NCBI GenBank assembly: GCA_963676725.1
Contig: OY781463.1
Span: 4,774,001-4,838,000 of the forward strand
Reading direction: 5' to 3'
Origin: G963662905 sp963676725
GTDB taxonomy: Bacteria > Bacteroidota > Bacteroidia > Bacteroidales > WRLA01
Length of the DNA: 64,000 bases
How positions within the stretch are numbered: the first letter of the stretch is position 1; each line of letters starts with the position of its first letter. Positions 46,695 through 55,904 of this stretch are shown here, piece after piece. The translations under genes were made by a program, and so were the position numbers. The notes beneath the pieces were generated by a model. It searched no databases and had not been told where the DNA came from. It was given only the letters and a program-made list of their open reading frames with translations.

Positions 46695-47999
46695 TTATAT
46701 TTCTCTAATTTCGCCGTCCTTTAAATTCACAATCGGCGCATTAAATAGATCCTTGTATTTTTCTCCTTCAAATGTGTGAATTGGAACAATATTTTTGGGC
46801 TTAATCGCTTCAACCATTTTTTTTAATGTTTTGGTATCAGCGTGTCCGCTTGTATGGATTTTATGCAATGTGAATTTTCTAGTTATCAGGTAATCAACAA
46901 ATTTCATAGTGGCAGGTTTCTTTAAATATCCTTCCCACATTGAATAAATCAGATTTCCGCCTTCAATTTCATTAATGTTCTCTAAATCCTTTTGCATTGT
47001 AGGTCTAACAATCATTATGATATTTTCAGATTGATTAGAAATTTCTTCTTTTGTTATTTTGAAATTCTTGAATTGAAACAAAACTTTTTCATTTCCTTCA
47101 TTAGTCAATCTGCGGCTTGTATAATACGGGAACATTACTTTTAAATTTTCAAAGTCATCAGATGGATAAGGGATAGCTGCAAATTGCGATAATTCACTAA
47201 GAACTTTTGCAACATAAACATCGACAACAAATAGTTTTCCAGTGCGCTTACAAGCCTTATAAATTGAAGTTAATCGGTCTATATTCTGACCAGAAGTACA
47301 AATTAAGTTGATCTTTCCTTGGTGCTGAAACAAATCAACAAATTCATTTTCAATTTCTGGTTCGGTTTTAAAGGGCTTGTTATCTCTGCTAATTGTTGTT
47401 CCTTCAAGAAGCAAATAGTCGACATTTTGCGGTGCATTATGTGTAAACCAATAAAAAGCTTTTGCTTTTCTGCCGTGAGAACGAAAATCACCAGAATAAA
47501 ATAGGCTTTTCCCGTTTGCTTCAACTAAAAAAGAATAAGCATCAAATGCGGAATGGTCTGCCCAATAAGGGGTTATTGAAATATCGCCTATTTTAAAAGT
47601 CTTTTCTTTTTCAAAATAGTTCGTGTTTTTTAAATGGATTTCTTGCGGAGTAAATAAATTATTGAGTTCAATTATTTTGTGAGTTGCTTCGCCTAAATAA
47701 TACAGAACATTATCATTTATATAATTTGCTAATCCATAGTGGTCTTGATGCGGATGAGAAATAATTACACCATCAATTAAGTTCTTTGAATTATCATAAA
47801 GCCCTTCAATATTTGGCAAAACGCCATTGCTAATTAATTCATTGGAAGTTAGAGTTTTGTATTTGGTGAAGTCAAATTCTTTCCCGTCTTTTTCAACTAA
47901 TGGCATTCCAAAATCAAGCAAGATTCTTGTGTTTTCAGTCCAGACTTCAACACAAGAACCTCCGATTTCTTTTGTTCCACGGTGGATTTTAAATTTCAT
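46695..47999 (-). CDS. Metallo-beta-lactamase/beta-CASP hydrolase, RNase J-like
   Basis: 434 residues. The metal-binding motif SHPHQDHYG (H-x-H-x-D-H) is at about 80-88, further ligands in YWADHSAFDAY and YSGDFRSHG, and the C-terminal motifs HTSGHAD and NIVPIHTFEG match the RNase J/CPSF group of nucleic-acid hydrolases. It is shorter than RNase J (about 550) and lacks its C-terminal domain. It overlaps the upstream gene by 11 nt and is the last of a three-gene operon of predicted nucleases in the island. Confidence 0.88.
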   Translation of the reverse strand: MKFKIHRGTKEIGGSCVEVWTENTRILLDFGMPLVEKDGKEFDFTKYKTLTSNELISNGVLPNIEGLYDNSKNLIDGVIISHPHQDHYGLANYINDNVLYYLGEATHKIIELNNLFTPQEIHLKNTNYFEKEKTFKIGDISITPYWADHSAFDAYSFLVEANGKSLFYSGDFRSHGRKAKAFYWFTHNAPQNVDYLLLEGTTISRDNKPFKTEPEIENEFVDLFQHQGKINLICTSGQNIDRLTSIYKACKRTGKLFVVDVYVAKVLSELSQFAAIPYPSDDFENLKVMFPYYTSRRLTNEGNEKVLFQFKNFKITKEEISNQSENIIMIVRPTMQKDLENINEIEGGNLIYSMWEGYLKKPATMKFVDYLITRKFTLHKIHTSGHADTKTLKKMVEAIKPKNIVPIHTFEGEKYKDLFNAPIVNLKDGEIREI

Positions 48000-48681
48000 T
48001 TAAATAATTCAATAAATTGGTTTTAATACTTTCTTTTGGTGTTCTTTTAAATCTTTTTTCTATCGGATTGTATAAATTGCATTTCCCCCAGATATTAGTG
48101 GATTTCTTCTGTATTTTTATATAAAATATTAATGGTATAATACTTTCGGGAAAATCAATTTTTGTTAATGGTGTTTCAATATTATTTTTAAACCATTGTT
48201 CTGTTTTTATTCCAGTTTCTGTGAAAGGTGAAGAAATGGTTTCGTCTCTCATTAAATAAATGAGGTAACCACGCTTTAATTTACTTAGTTTTATTATATC
48301 ATTATGCAAGTGCTCAGTAAAATCGCTTATTTTATGGGTGCCAAGTTCGAATCCTATTATCGGATCAATATAATTTCCATCTATAGTCAAATTTGGACTA
48401 TCAATTTGTTTAATACTTTCTTTATCAAAAAAAACAATATCCATTCTCGAGTTTGGCATATTGTTTAAGCCGTATTCTCTATGAATTTGGCTAGTTTTAT
48501 AATTGGTTTTTGAATCGAAACCCTTTTTATAAGAAGTCTGATAATTTTTCTTGTATCTATTGGTTAATATTTTAAATAAAAGACTTTGTAAGTCTGCTTC
48601 AGAAAAGAAGATTAGCGGCTCCTTAATTGCTGTATTAATAAATTCAACTACTAATTCATCGATTACTTTAAAACTTTTCAT
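47989..48681 (-). CDS. Putative PD-(D/E)XK nuclease-like protein
   Basis: 230 residues from ATG 48681; an upstream in-frame ATG at 48738 would add 19 residues of low-complexity sequence. A possible nuclease core is seen: SEADLQSLLFKIL (acidic helix), then SRMDIVFFDK and IIGFELGTHK, which fit E...D...E-x-x-x-K only loosely. The call is therefore tentative. It overlaps the RNase J-like gene by 11 nt and follows the 325-residue nuclease gene by 75 bp. Confidence 0.6.
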   Translation of the reverse strand: MKSFKVIDELVVEFINTAIKEPLIFFSEADLQSLLFKILTNRYKKNYQTSYKKGFDSKTNYKTSQIHREYGLNNMPNSRMDIVFFDKESIKQIDSPNLTIDGNYIDPIIGFELGTHKISDFTEHLHNDIIKLSKLKRGYLIYLMRDETISSPFTETGIKTEQWFKNNIETPLTKIDFPESIIPLIFYIKIQKKSTNIWGKCNLYNPIEKRFKRTPKESIKTNLLNYLNEI

Positions 48682-48756
48682 TTTCTTAAAATTTAGTTTA
48701 TAAATATGTTTATAGAATGAGGAGAATACCAAATTCATAAATACTAATTAAATAAG

Positions 48757-49734
48757 TTACCAACTAGTAAACCCAATAAACTCTGTAAATTCAAATCTTT
48801 TAAGATTACCTAAAAAACCAGAGCCTAGTTTGTTTTGTACAAGATTTAATATCTCATCAAACTTAATCTTTGCAGAACTATTGTAATTATATTCCGAAAT
48901 AATGAGAACGGGTATTATGCTTTTGATTTTCTTAGGTATTACCCAATTTGGACAAATCAGACCTATTTTTTGCTTTTGGATTAACATTTCAAACACAGCT
49001 TTCTCTAAATCCTTTCTTGGAAGATTACTAAAGATATCATAATACATTCCTAGTTGAATAGGACTAAGATATATTCCAGAAGTATTAGTTCCGTGTTTAT
49101 ACTCAATTAATAGGATATTGCCATTTTTATCTAATGCCAAAAAATCAAGTTCATTTCCAACAGATTTTTTATCATTATTCTTACCGTACCTTTTGCTGTT
49201 TTTAAGCGAAATATCTTTTTGAAGTTGTTTATATTTAGGTTGAAATTTATGAAACTCTGTATCTTTTTCTTTTTGATTTAAGAATCCTACAACCGCTTCC
49301 TTATCAACTACAACAAAATCATCATTTTTATTCCCACAAATACCATATTTTCTTGATAAAATATTTTGGTAATACCCTTCTTTTTTGTTTTTGTAGTATC
49401 TGTCAAATTTTTCATCCTTTGAAACAACGCTTAAAAGGTGTTCAAGTTCTTTTTTAAACATAATAGATGCAGACTTTTCCCCATATAATTTCGGCAAAAT
49501 ATTTTTATAGGCTTTGGCTCCTTCTAATTTGACAATGTCCGTTACTTCTGTCTTTGTAATCGTAAGCACTCTTGACAGTCCACGATATACAGAAATCCAT
49601 TCCTTTGATTTGTTCTTTCCAATCAAAAAGTCTAATTCATTATTTCCTTTGACAAAGTCGTAAAGCCATCTCATCTCTCCACCTTCTTCAATTAATGAAG
49701 AGAAAGTGCTTGAAATTTTTCTGTTGTAATTCAT
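48757..49734 (-). CDS. PD-(D/E)XK nuclease-family protein
   Basis: 325 residues. The C-terminal half shows a classic nuclease core: Asp in NELDFLALD, E-x-K in ILLIEYKHGTN, then YLSPIQLGMYYDI, where the Gln-Leu helix follows as in many RecB-like and Mrr-like folds. The N-terminal half is helical and unknown. It is the first gene of the three-gene operon with the putative second nuclease and the RNase J-like protein. An antiphage or plasmid-restriction role is inferred from its content and place. Confidence 0.8.
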   Translation of the reverse strand: MNYNRKISSTFSSLIEEGGEMRWLYDFVKGNNELDFLIGKNKSKEWISVYRGLSRVLTITKTEVTDIVKLEGAKAYKNILPKLYGEKSASIMFKKELEHLLSVVSKDEKFDRYYKNKKEGYYQNILSRKYGICGNKNDDFVVVDKEAVVGFLNQKEKDTEFHKFQPKYKQLQKDISLKNSKRYGKNNDKKSVGNELDFLALDKNGNILLIEYKHGTNTSGIYLSPIQLGMYYDIFSNLPRKDLEKAVFEMLIQKQKIGLICPNWVIPKKIKSIIPVLIISEYNYNSSAKIKFDEILNLVQNKLGSGFLGNLKRFEFTEFIGFTSW

Positions 49735-50023
49735 GCTTAAAAATTATTGTTAACGATTACGTGAAAAATCTAATACGAATTTGACCTACATGAAAAATAT
49801 TTAAGGAGATGCTTTTTTGGTCTAATTAGCAATATTTGACCTCATTCATAGCATAATGCACTACATATCAATAATTTAGGTTTTAACATAATTTAACAAT
49901 AATATTCAGAATCTGGGATTTGGAAGAGAGGCAAAGCAGTATTGTATAATTAAAATTTGGTTTATTATCAGACAACTATTGTTATAAGAAATTAATCTGT
50001 TGATTTTCATTGTATCTTATTTT
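49735..50023. other. AT-rich intergenic region
   Basis: About 290 bp upstream of the nuclease operon, where its promoter must lie. No gene is seen. Confidence 0.4.
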
Positions 50024-50075
50024 CGGCCAATTACCAACCAATTAGCGGCCAATTCGGCCAATTAGCGGCCAATTA
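50024..50075. repeat. Short tandem repeats of CGGCCAATTAG
   Basis: Five imperfect units of about 9-13 bp (CGGCCAATTA, CCAACCAATTAG, CGGCCAATT, CGGCCAATTAG, CGGCCAATTA) end at the stop codon of the small winged-helix frame. They may be a remnant of the coding tail of a longer relative. Confidence 0.6.
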
Positions 50076-50330
50076 TAGAAGCTTGTAATTTGCTCCACGA
50101 CCTTTAGCCTTTGGTGAAGTTAATATCTTTAAATCTACCAATTGACTTAATTCTTCAGTTGCTGTTGTTTTTCCAATATCATTCAATTTTTGATATTCAG
50201 AATTTGAAATGGAATCATTTTCTTTCACAAATTGTACTGCCTTTATTTGTCTTTGATTTAAACCCAACTTTTTTAATTGTAGGGGATACCCGAATAATTC
50301 ACAAATTCTTTTATTACGAACACAAACCAC
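50073..50330 (-). pseudogene. C-terminal winged-helix fragment of an AlbA_2/RecG-like ATP-binding regulator
   Basis: 85 codons from a GTG. LNQRQIKAVQFVKEND, ISNSEYQKLNDIGKTTATEEL and GRGANYKLL match the winged-helix end of the large family of DNA-binding ATP-binding (AlbA_2-type) proteins or Fic proteins. The rest of such a protein, some 300 residues, is missing upstream. It is the last recognisable piece of the accessory island. Confidence 0.6.
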
Positions 50331-50376
50331 TTTAATAGAAAGAAATGCTTATTTTTTGCTAACGAAATAGCTTCTG

Positions 50377-50517
50377 CTATTCCTGTGTGTCTAAAATCTG
50401 CGCTCCCTTTCTCTTATGGCGTTTTACGTTCTCATGGTGAAATTTCATGAATTCATCAGCTGACAGGGCAAGGATTTGCGTCTTGAATTTTTTTACTATT
50501 CTTCCTTCAAAATGCAT
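50377..50517 (-). CDS. Possible small protein of 46 residues
   Basis: ATG 50517 to TAG 50377, basic, starts MHFEGRIVKKFKTQILALSA. No recognised family and no strong ribosome-binding site. It could be a remnant. Confidence 0.2.
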   Translation of the reverse strand: MHFEGRIVKKFKTQILALSADEFMKFHHENVKRHKRKGAQILDTQE

Positions 50518-50643
50518 CGTGCTTTTGTCTTCATTATTTCAATGAAATAAATCCGGTAAAAGATCGTGGTGAAGACGAAATAATATTTATCTTCGGGCTT
50601 TGTATGTGGCCACTTCATGTCAATTTTACTAAAAAACAATAAA

Positions 50644-51984
50644 ATGAAACAATTCGTCTTTTTTTTAGCCCTTTATATTTCGATTTTTATGAGCGCTCAT
50701 GCACAGCAGACCGCCCATAAATACATCAACACGAAACCGGCGCCCTTCAGGGTAGGAGCATGGCTGCCTTCCGATCAGCTGATTCTTGACAAATGGATGC
50801 AAACACTTATCATGGAAACGGATGCAGACGCACTACCATTGTTTCCGGTGGTGGAAGAGTTTAAAAACCTTATTGAAAGTGATCCGGAGATTTACATGCT
50901 GTTTCATCAGATGTTCAATCAGGTTCCCAACAAACCACCATACAATCAAGATCCTGCCGGAAAGCCTCAGGTGCGCGACTACCTGCATATGCTTCAGCTT
51001 ATCAATCAGGTGATGACCAAAGCGCCCGAATTTAACGAAACCGGTCTTGTTGGCTTTCCCATCAACGCCATTCTTGATTGGCCCATGGGAACTACTTCAG
51101 GAGCTTCAGCTTTTTTAAATCCCAAGGTAAACGCACAATTAAAAAAGATACTTAATGAATGGGCCGTATTTTTAAGCTCGCCCGATTCGCGGGAGGTATT
51201 GGGCAAGGATCCTCATTCCGGTTGGTTCGGTGAAGATGCGCAAAAGGCTATGCCCAATTTTGTGGATGATTTTATTTGTGATCCCACACAACCGTATCAT
51301 GGATTTACCTCCTGGGATAATTTTTTTACGCGGCAGTTCAGAGAAGGAAAACGTCCGGTAGCAAGTCCTGATGATGATGCAGTTATTGCCAATGCCTGTG
51401 AATCGGCACCTTACCGATTGGCTACTCATGTTGGTGAGCAAGAAAAATTTTGGATAAAGGCACAACCTTATTCCATCGACTATATGCTCAAGGGCGATCC
51501 ACTAGCCGCCCAATTTGTTGGGGGTACAGTGTATCAGGCATTTTTAAGTGCTTTAGCTTACCACCGCTGGCATAGTCCGGTAAGTGGAAAAATTGTTAAA
51601 ACAGAAGTGGTTGATGGCAGTTATTATGCCGAAACTATTGCGGAAGGGTTCGATCCTTCGGGACCTAATGATTCTCAGGGCTATATTACCGAAGTGGCCA
51701 CACGCGGGCTGGTTTATATTCAGGCCGACAATCCGGATATTGGCCTTATGTGCGTGATGTTTGTGGGAATGGCCGAGGTGTCCACCTGCGACATCACTGT
51801 TTACGAAGGGCAGCATGTGAACAAGGGAGAAGAATTGGGCATGTTCCATTTTGGAGGCTCTACTCATTGCCTGATTTTCAGGCCGGAGGTAAAATTGGAA
51901 TTTGATATGCACGGACAAACACCCGGCCTTAATTCGAGCAATATCCCAGTAAAATCAAGAATTGCGACTGTTGTAAAGAAATAA
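50644..51984 (+). CDS. Secreted phosphatidylserine decarboxylase-like protein
   Basis: 446 residues from ATG 50644, which directly starts a signal peptide (MKQFVFFLALYISIF, cleavage after AHA); an ATG at 50617 would add nine residues in front of it. The N-terminal half matches the phosphatidylserine-decarboxylase-associated domain (LDWPMGTTSGASAFLNP); the C-terminal half is the decarboxylase fold (FTSWDNFFTRQF, ALAYHRWHSPVSGKI). The self-cleavage motif, where the Ser becomes pyruvoyl, is FGGSTHCLIF near residue 415. Export is unusual for this family. Substrate is unknown. Confidence 0.85.
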   Translation: MKQFVFFLALYISIFMSAHAQQTAHKYINTKPAPFRVGAWLPSDQLILDKWMQTLIMETDADALPLFPVVEEFKNLIESDPEIYMLFHQMFNQVPNKPPYNQDPAGKPQVRDYLHMLQLINQVMTKAPEFNETGLVGFPINAILDWPMGTTSGASAFLNPKVNAQLKKILNEWAVFLSSPDSREVLGKDPHSGWFGEDAQKAMPNFVDDFICDPTQPYHGFTSWDNFFTRQFREGKRPVASPDDDAVIANACESAPYRLATHVGEQEKFWIKAQPYSIDYMLKGDPLAAQFVGGTVYQAFLSALAYHRWHSPVSGKIVKTEVVDGSYYAETIAEGFDPSGPNDSQGYITEVATRGLVYIQADNPDIGLMCVMFVGMAEVSTCDITVYEGQHVNKGEELGMFHFGGSTHCLIFRPEVKLEFDMHGQTPGLNSSNIPVKSRIATVVKK

Positions 51985-52300
51985 CTAATTGCGAGTCAGT
52001 CTGACAACCGAAGGAAGGAGGAATCTAAAAGTTCCCGAATAGATAAGTAAATGTATTTATCTGGGGACCTCATTAATCGTATAACATTATTTATCAAACA
52101 CATGTCTATTAAGTTTTATAGCAAAAGGAAAAAATGTATTTCCCTGAATTCATAATTTTATACTTTGATCGCACAAACTAAGATTCATTTCAAATCCTAA
52201 AGCCCAAAAACACTTGTAATTAATTGATTTAATGAAATTTATAACGAAACAGGAAATATTAACGCATCACTATTAATTATCCATTCTCCATTTTCCATTA
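51985..52300. other. Convergent intergenic region
   Basis: About 315 bp between the decarboxylase-like gene and the beta-glucosidase gene. AT-rich; no gene or clear terminator hairpin is seen. Confidence 0.4.
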
Positions 52301-53773
52301 TCAAGGAATCCAGTTGTTTTTTGATAATTCTTTGAAGAATGCTGCACTGCTTTTTGGTGTCCGCTTTAATGTTTTAAAATCGACATGCACAAGGCCAAAT
52401 CTGTTTCCATATCCTGCGCTCCATTCAAAATTGTCCATAAAACTCCATAGAAAATAACCTTTTAAAGGCACACCTTCGTTAATTGCTTGCTGAAGTTCTA
52501 GAAGATTTGCCCGTAAGAACATAATTCTGTCGGTGTCATATATTTCACCCTTAGGAGTGATACTGTCATTTGCAGCACATCCGTTTTCTGTTATATAAAT
52601 CTCTTTTGGATTCCATAAGGTTTGAACAATTTTTGGTGCCCAGTACATCACCTCCGGTCCAAGACTATGCCATGCTGAATACATTTTGGGATGCGACGGA
52701 TTTAGCGGAATTTCTTTATACCCAATTGAATCATCAGAATGTTCTACATAGATGGTTGGCCTGTAAACATTAAGCCCTATAAAATCTACCGGTGTTGCTA
52801 TATCTTTTAAATCCTGTTCTGTGAATTGAGGGGCATCTTTTCCTGCTTTTGCCAGATAAGCATCGGTATATTTTCCTTCGAGCATCACCGTTAAATAACC
52901 GGCGTTGAGTTCTCTTGTGGCTATAGCTGCTGCCTTAATGTTTTCGGGAGTGGCAATTAATGGCACAGCGGTATTTATATTATCTGCGGGGCCACATTTT
53001 GTTCCTGCTTTGCCATTGGCATGTATGGCTTTTACCGACAATCCCTGTGCCAATACAGCATGATGCCTGACCTGATTTAGCTCAGCATCTGAAAGCTTTA
53101 GGCCGGGAGCTAATTCTATGTTCGCATTTTTACCGCCAATATCAATAGAAATACCTTGATAACCCATATCTACAAATGAATAAAATTCATTCATCGTAAA
53201 AAAGTTTTTTACCCTATCGCTTAATTGACTGGCCATAAAACCGGCATATTCTGCAAATGCGTATGCAGTTTCCCGCGATTGCCATCCGCCATACTCATCC
53301 ATTAATGCTTGTGGTAAATCCCAATGATATAGGGTTGCAAATGGTTCGATATCTGCCTTTAATAATTCGTCTGTCAAGCGATTGTAAAAATCCAAGCCTT
53401 TAGGATTGAATGCTCCTTTACCGCTTGGAAATATCCTGGGCCAAGAAATAGAAAACCGGTATGCTTTTACACCCATTTCTTTCATTAATTGGATATCTTG
53501 TTTGTACAGATGATAATGGTCTATTGCGATATCGCCATTGCTGCCATCGACGACTTTCCCGGGTAAATGTGTGTAGATATCCCAAATAGATTTGCCTTTA
53601 TCATCGTCATTGGCCGCTCCTTCAACTTGATAAGAAGAAGTAGCAACACCCCATAGGAAGTTGTTCGGAAATGTGGGTCTGATCGATTTATTCATCTGTA
53701 AAGTATTTGGATTGTTCGCAGATTCTGCAGCATTTTTAAGAATGCTTTTTTTTTGAAAAGATTGATTTTTCAT
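52301..53773 (-). CDS. bglB: Beta-glucosidase, glycoside hydrolase family 1
   Basis: 490 residues. The GH1 barrel starts with FPNNFLWGVATSSYQVEGA (about 36-53). The acid/base is Glu196 in FTMNEF (Phe replaces the usual Pro after NE) and the nucleophile is Glu396 in IYITENG. The C-terminal SFMDNFEWSAGYGNRFGLVHVD is the family's signature sugar-binding loop. The first 28 residues precede the conserved start and are not a clear signal peptide. It hydrolyses beta-linked glucosides, probably from plant or algal material. No transporter or regulator gene is adjacent. Confidence 0.93.
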   Translation of the reverse strand: MKNQSFQKKSILKNAAESANNPNTLQMNKSIRPTFPNNFLWGVATSSYQVEGAANDDDKGKSIWDIYTHLPGKVVDGSNGDIAIDHYHLYKQDIQLMKEMGVKAYRFSISWPRIFPSGKGAFNPKGLDFYNRLTDELLKADIEPFATLYHWDLPQALMDEYGGWQSRETAYAFAEYAGFMASQLSDRVKNFFTMNEFYSFVDMGYQGISIDIGGKNANIELAPGLKLSDAELNQVRHHAVLAQGLSVKAIHANGKAGTKCGPADNINTAVPLIATPENIKAAAIATRELNAGYLTVMLEGKYTDAYLAKAGKDAPQFTEQDLKDIATPVDFIGLNVYRPTIYVEHSDDSIGYKEIPLNPSHPKMYSAWHSLGPEVMYWAPKIVQTLWNPKEIYITENGCAANDSITPKGEIYDTDRIMFLRANLLELQQAINEGVPLKGYFLWSFMDNFEWSAGYGNRFGLVHVDFKTLKRTPKSSAAFFKELSKNNWIP

Positions 53774-54711
53774 ACCAAGTAGTTTAATGGTTAAATGTGT
53801 ACTAGAGCCAATGGCGATCCCCCGAAGTGCCGGCAGTCGAAAAAAGCATGCACTTTGTTCATTGTACCGAAATACTGCATAAAGTTAACAAATATTTGCA
53901 AAAGATTATAAATATCTGGTTTTACTAAGAGAGGATGGTCTTTTAAAAGGAAGTCCGGTTCTTTATAAGATTTTCTAAAATTTACAATTTCAAAAACCAA
54001 AAATGCACTTTCAGATATCGGGGGGGTATATTTTATATGAGGTCGGTAGAAGAAAATATGTACCAATTTATTCCGGAATGTTTAATTTTCTTCTGCTTTA
54101 TAAGCTCTGAAAACAATAAAATATTATCCAATGCGGCCAATATCAAAAATCAATATATTATAAGGATTATAAATAAACATGACAGAGGGAGAGAATACAA
54201 CTTTTATTGCAAACAGCGAATTTAATTCCATAGCTACTGAAACTGAGATCCTTGGCGCAATAAAACGGAAAGTGTGGTATAAACCAAAACGGAGCCTTTG
54301 CACACATAAAACCCACAAATAGATAGGCCTTTATAGTTGACTTTAAACAGTCGCGGCTTATCAAGAATCGAGAATTGGCTTGCAATTAATTTACTAAAGG
54401 CATTTAAGAATATGTAGTTGCCGTGCAGAGAACTTTATAAACGTACGGCTGTATCCATTGGTTTAGTGAGCAATATCAAGCAGGAACTTGAAAGCCTGCA
54501 TTTTGTTCATAAAATCAAGTCTAGGCGCATACTCAAAAACAAGAAGGATCTGTTGGACAGGTGGATTATTGTTTTATGCTGATTTAATTAGAATGGTTTG
54601 AGTGAGAAAGTTGAAATAGTTGATTTAATACTGGAAATAAAGCCACAATAGATCAAGAGATCGCTTAAAACGCTTTTGTTGAGGGTTTTGTTGTCAGAGT
54701 TAGAAATACAT
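53774..54711. other. Gene-poor stretch with remnants
   Basis: Nearly 1 kb without an intact gene. A 47-residue frame (ATG 54179 to TAG 54322) and the winged-helix fragment at 54418-54582 are probably pieces of one decayed gene. The rest is AT-rich. Confidence 0.5.
54418..54582 (+). pseudogene. Fragment resembling an AbiEi-type antitoxin winged helix
   Basis: The frame reads RELYKRTAVSIGLVSNIKQE and then RRILKNKKDLLDRW before a TGA. This is the pattern of the DNA-binding domain in AbiEi-family (type IV) antitoxins of Bacteroidota. No start codon, and stops just upstream. No AbiEii-like toxin gene is near. Confidence 0.4.
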
Positions 54712-54747
54712 AAAAAAAGTTGGCTATACAACTAACCAACTTTTTTT
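54712..54747. terminator. Bidirectional terminator
   Basis: GTTGG and CCAAC flanked by seven A and seven T residues around a 12-nt loop. The A/T arms extend the stem to 12 bp and give T tails on both strands. It ends the leftward T9SS-protein gene at 54792. Confidence 0.7.
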
Positions 54748-54791
54748 ATCTTTATCAGCGTCACATAAAGCGAGTAGTGTGGATGCTTAAG

Positions 54792-55709
54792 CTACTTTTT
54801 TAAGCAAGACATTTTTTTTACATCAATTATTTGGTTTCCTACCAATAATTTGTACATATAGATTCCGTTTGGCAGTAGATCAGGGTTGAAATTAATGGTA
54901 TGGTCTCCGGCATCCTGAAAAGCATTAACTAATAGCTCAACCTCCTTTCCACACAAATCACATACTATAATCTTCACATTGTTTGGGCTTTCGATATGGT
55001 AGGATATGACTGTTGAAGAACTAAAAGGATTTGGATAGTTTTGTGAAAGCGCGTTGTTGTTTGATAAACTTGTCTTGGGTGTTGTAATACCCACATTTTC
55101 ATAAACATCAACACGAAATGCACTTGCCGTTTCATTGCTAATGCTTAGCCAGTCTTCTCCTTCGCGCCTGATTGTATGAGGACAAAGAACTGAGCCATCT
55201 ACATTATAGCACCACATCGCCCAGGTAGTTTCTTTCCCTATTGTCCATAACCAATATGAATATCCCTCCTGAAGTAAGGATGAGCCATTTCCCCTTAAAT
55301 GAATTGGTGTATTCCATTGTGACCATGAATATAAATCTGTAATTGTCCACTTCTCCATAATATTTGCTGAATCTGGGGGCAGCCCTTCAGGGTTCGAACA
55401 TAAGAAAACAACAACAGTATCAGGCAAACTACTTGGGTTGCAATAAGAAATTGCTAACCAAATATCACTTAAAACTCCATCCGAACTTGATTCAAATCCC
55501 ATTGCCTGTTCAACCCCATATTGTTGCGCTACATTATACCCGGATATTGTCCATCCACCTGTATAAATGTAGTCCCATCCATCCTGTCCGACCCCGAAGT
55601 TGTTATAAATGCTTGTCTGCCCATTTATGTTAGCAGAGAGCGCGAAAATTAGGGTGCTTACGTAAAGCAATCTGTTAATATTCGTAAAAAACATAGTTAT
55701 CCTCCTCAT
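54792..55709 (-). CDS. Secreted protein with type IX sorting domain
   Basis: 305 residues (or 300 from the ATG at 55694). A signal peptide (RLLYVSTLIFALSANINGQ) is followed by a domain of unknown function (about 35-205) rich in Trp and Gly, and a C-terminal type IX sorting domain: QNYPNPFSSSTVISYHI, DLCGKEVELLV, PNGIYMYKLLVG and a basic end. It should be exported through the outer membrane and attached to the surface or released. It lies downstream of a second type IX substrate gene on the same strand. Confidence 0.85.
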   Translation of the reverse strand: MRRITMFFTNINRLLYVSTLIFALSANINGQTSIYNNFGVGQDGWDYIYTGGWTISGYNVAQQYGVEQAMGFESSSDGVLSDIWLAISYCNPSSLPDTVVVFLCSNPEGLPPDSANIMEKWTITDLYSWSQWNTPIHLRGNGSSLLQEGYSYWLWTIGKETTWAMWCYNVDGSVLCPHTIRREGEDWLSISNETASAFRVDVYENVGITTPKTSLSNNNALSQNYPNPFSSSTVISYHIESPNNVKIIVCDLCGKEVELLVNAFQDAGDHTINFNPDLLPNGIYMYKLLVGNQIIDVKKMSCLKK

Positions 55710-55904
55710 TTTTATTTATTAATTTTCATTAGATTTAACCTGAATAATTCACCGGTTATTTTTGTTGGGAACGTAAAGCTCTTCAAAAACAGGAAATGCT
55801 TCAATTATGCAGGTAAAAGAACAGTTTGTCCAAATTTTTTATACAAAATTTATTTTATAAAGGTCAATAACATTTTAAAATTGATTGTTATGGGCTTGGG
55901 AAGA

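Noticed and set aside
53791..54066. 91-residue frame on the minus strand
   Set aside because: Needs a TTG start; translation looks random and shows no domain.
54179..54322. 47-residue frame MTEGENTTF...
   Set aside because: Could be the start of the decayed AbiEi-like gene, but there is no clear homology and it is separated from the winged-helix fragment by stops.
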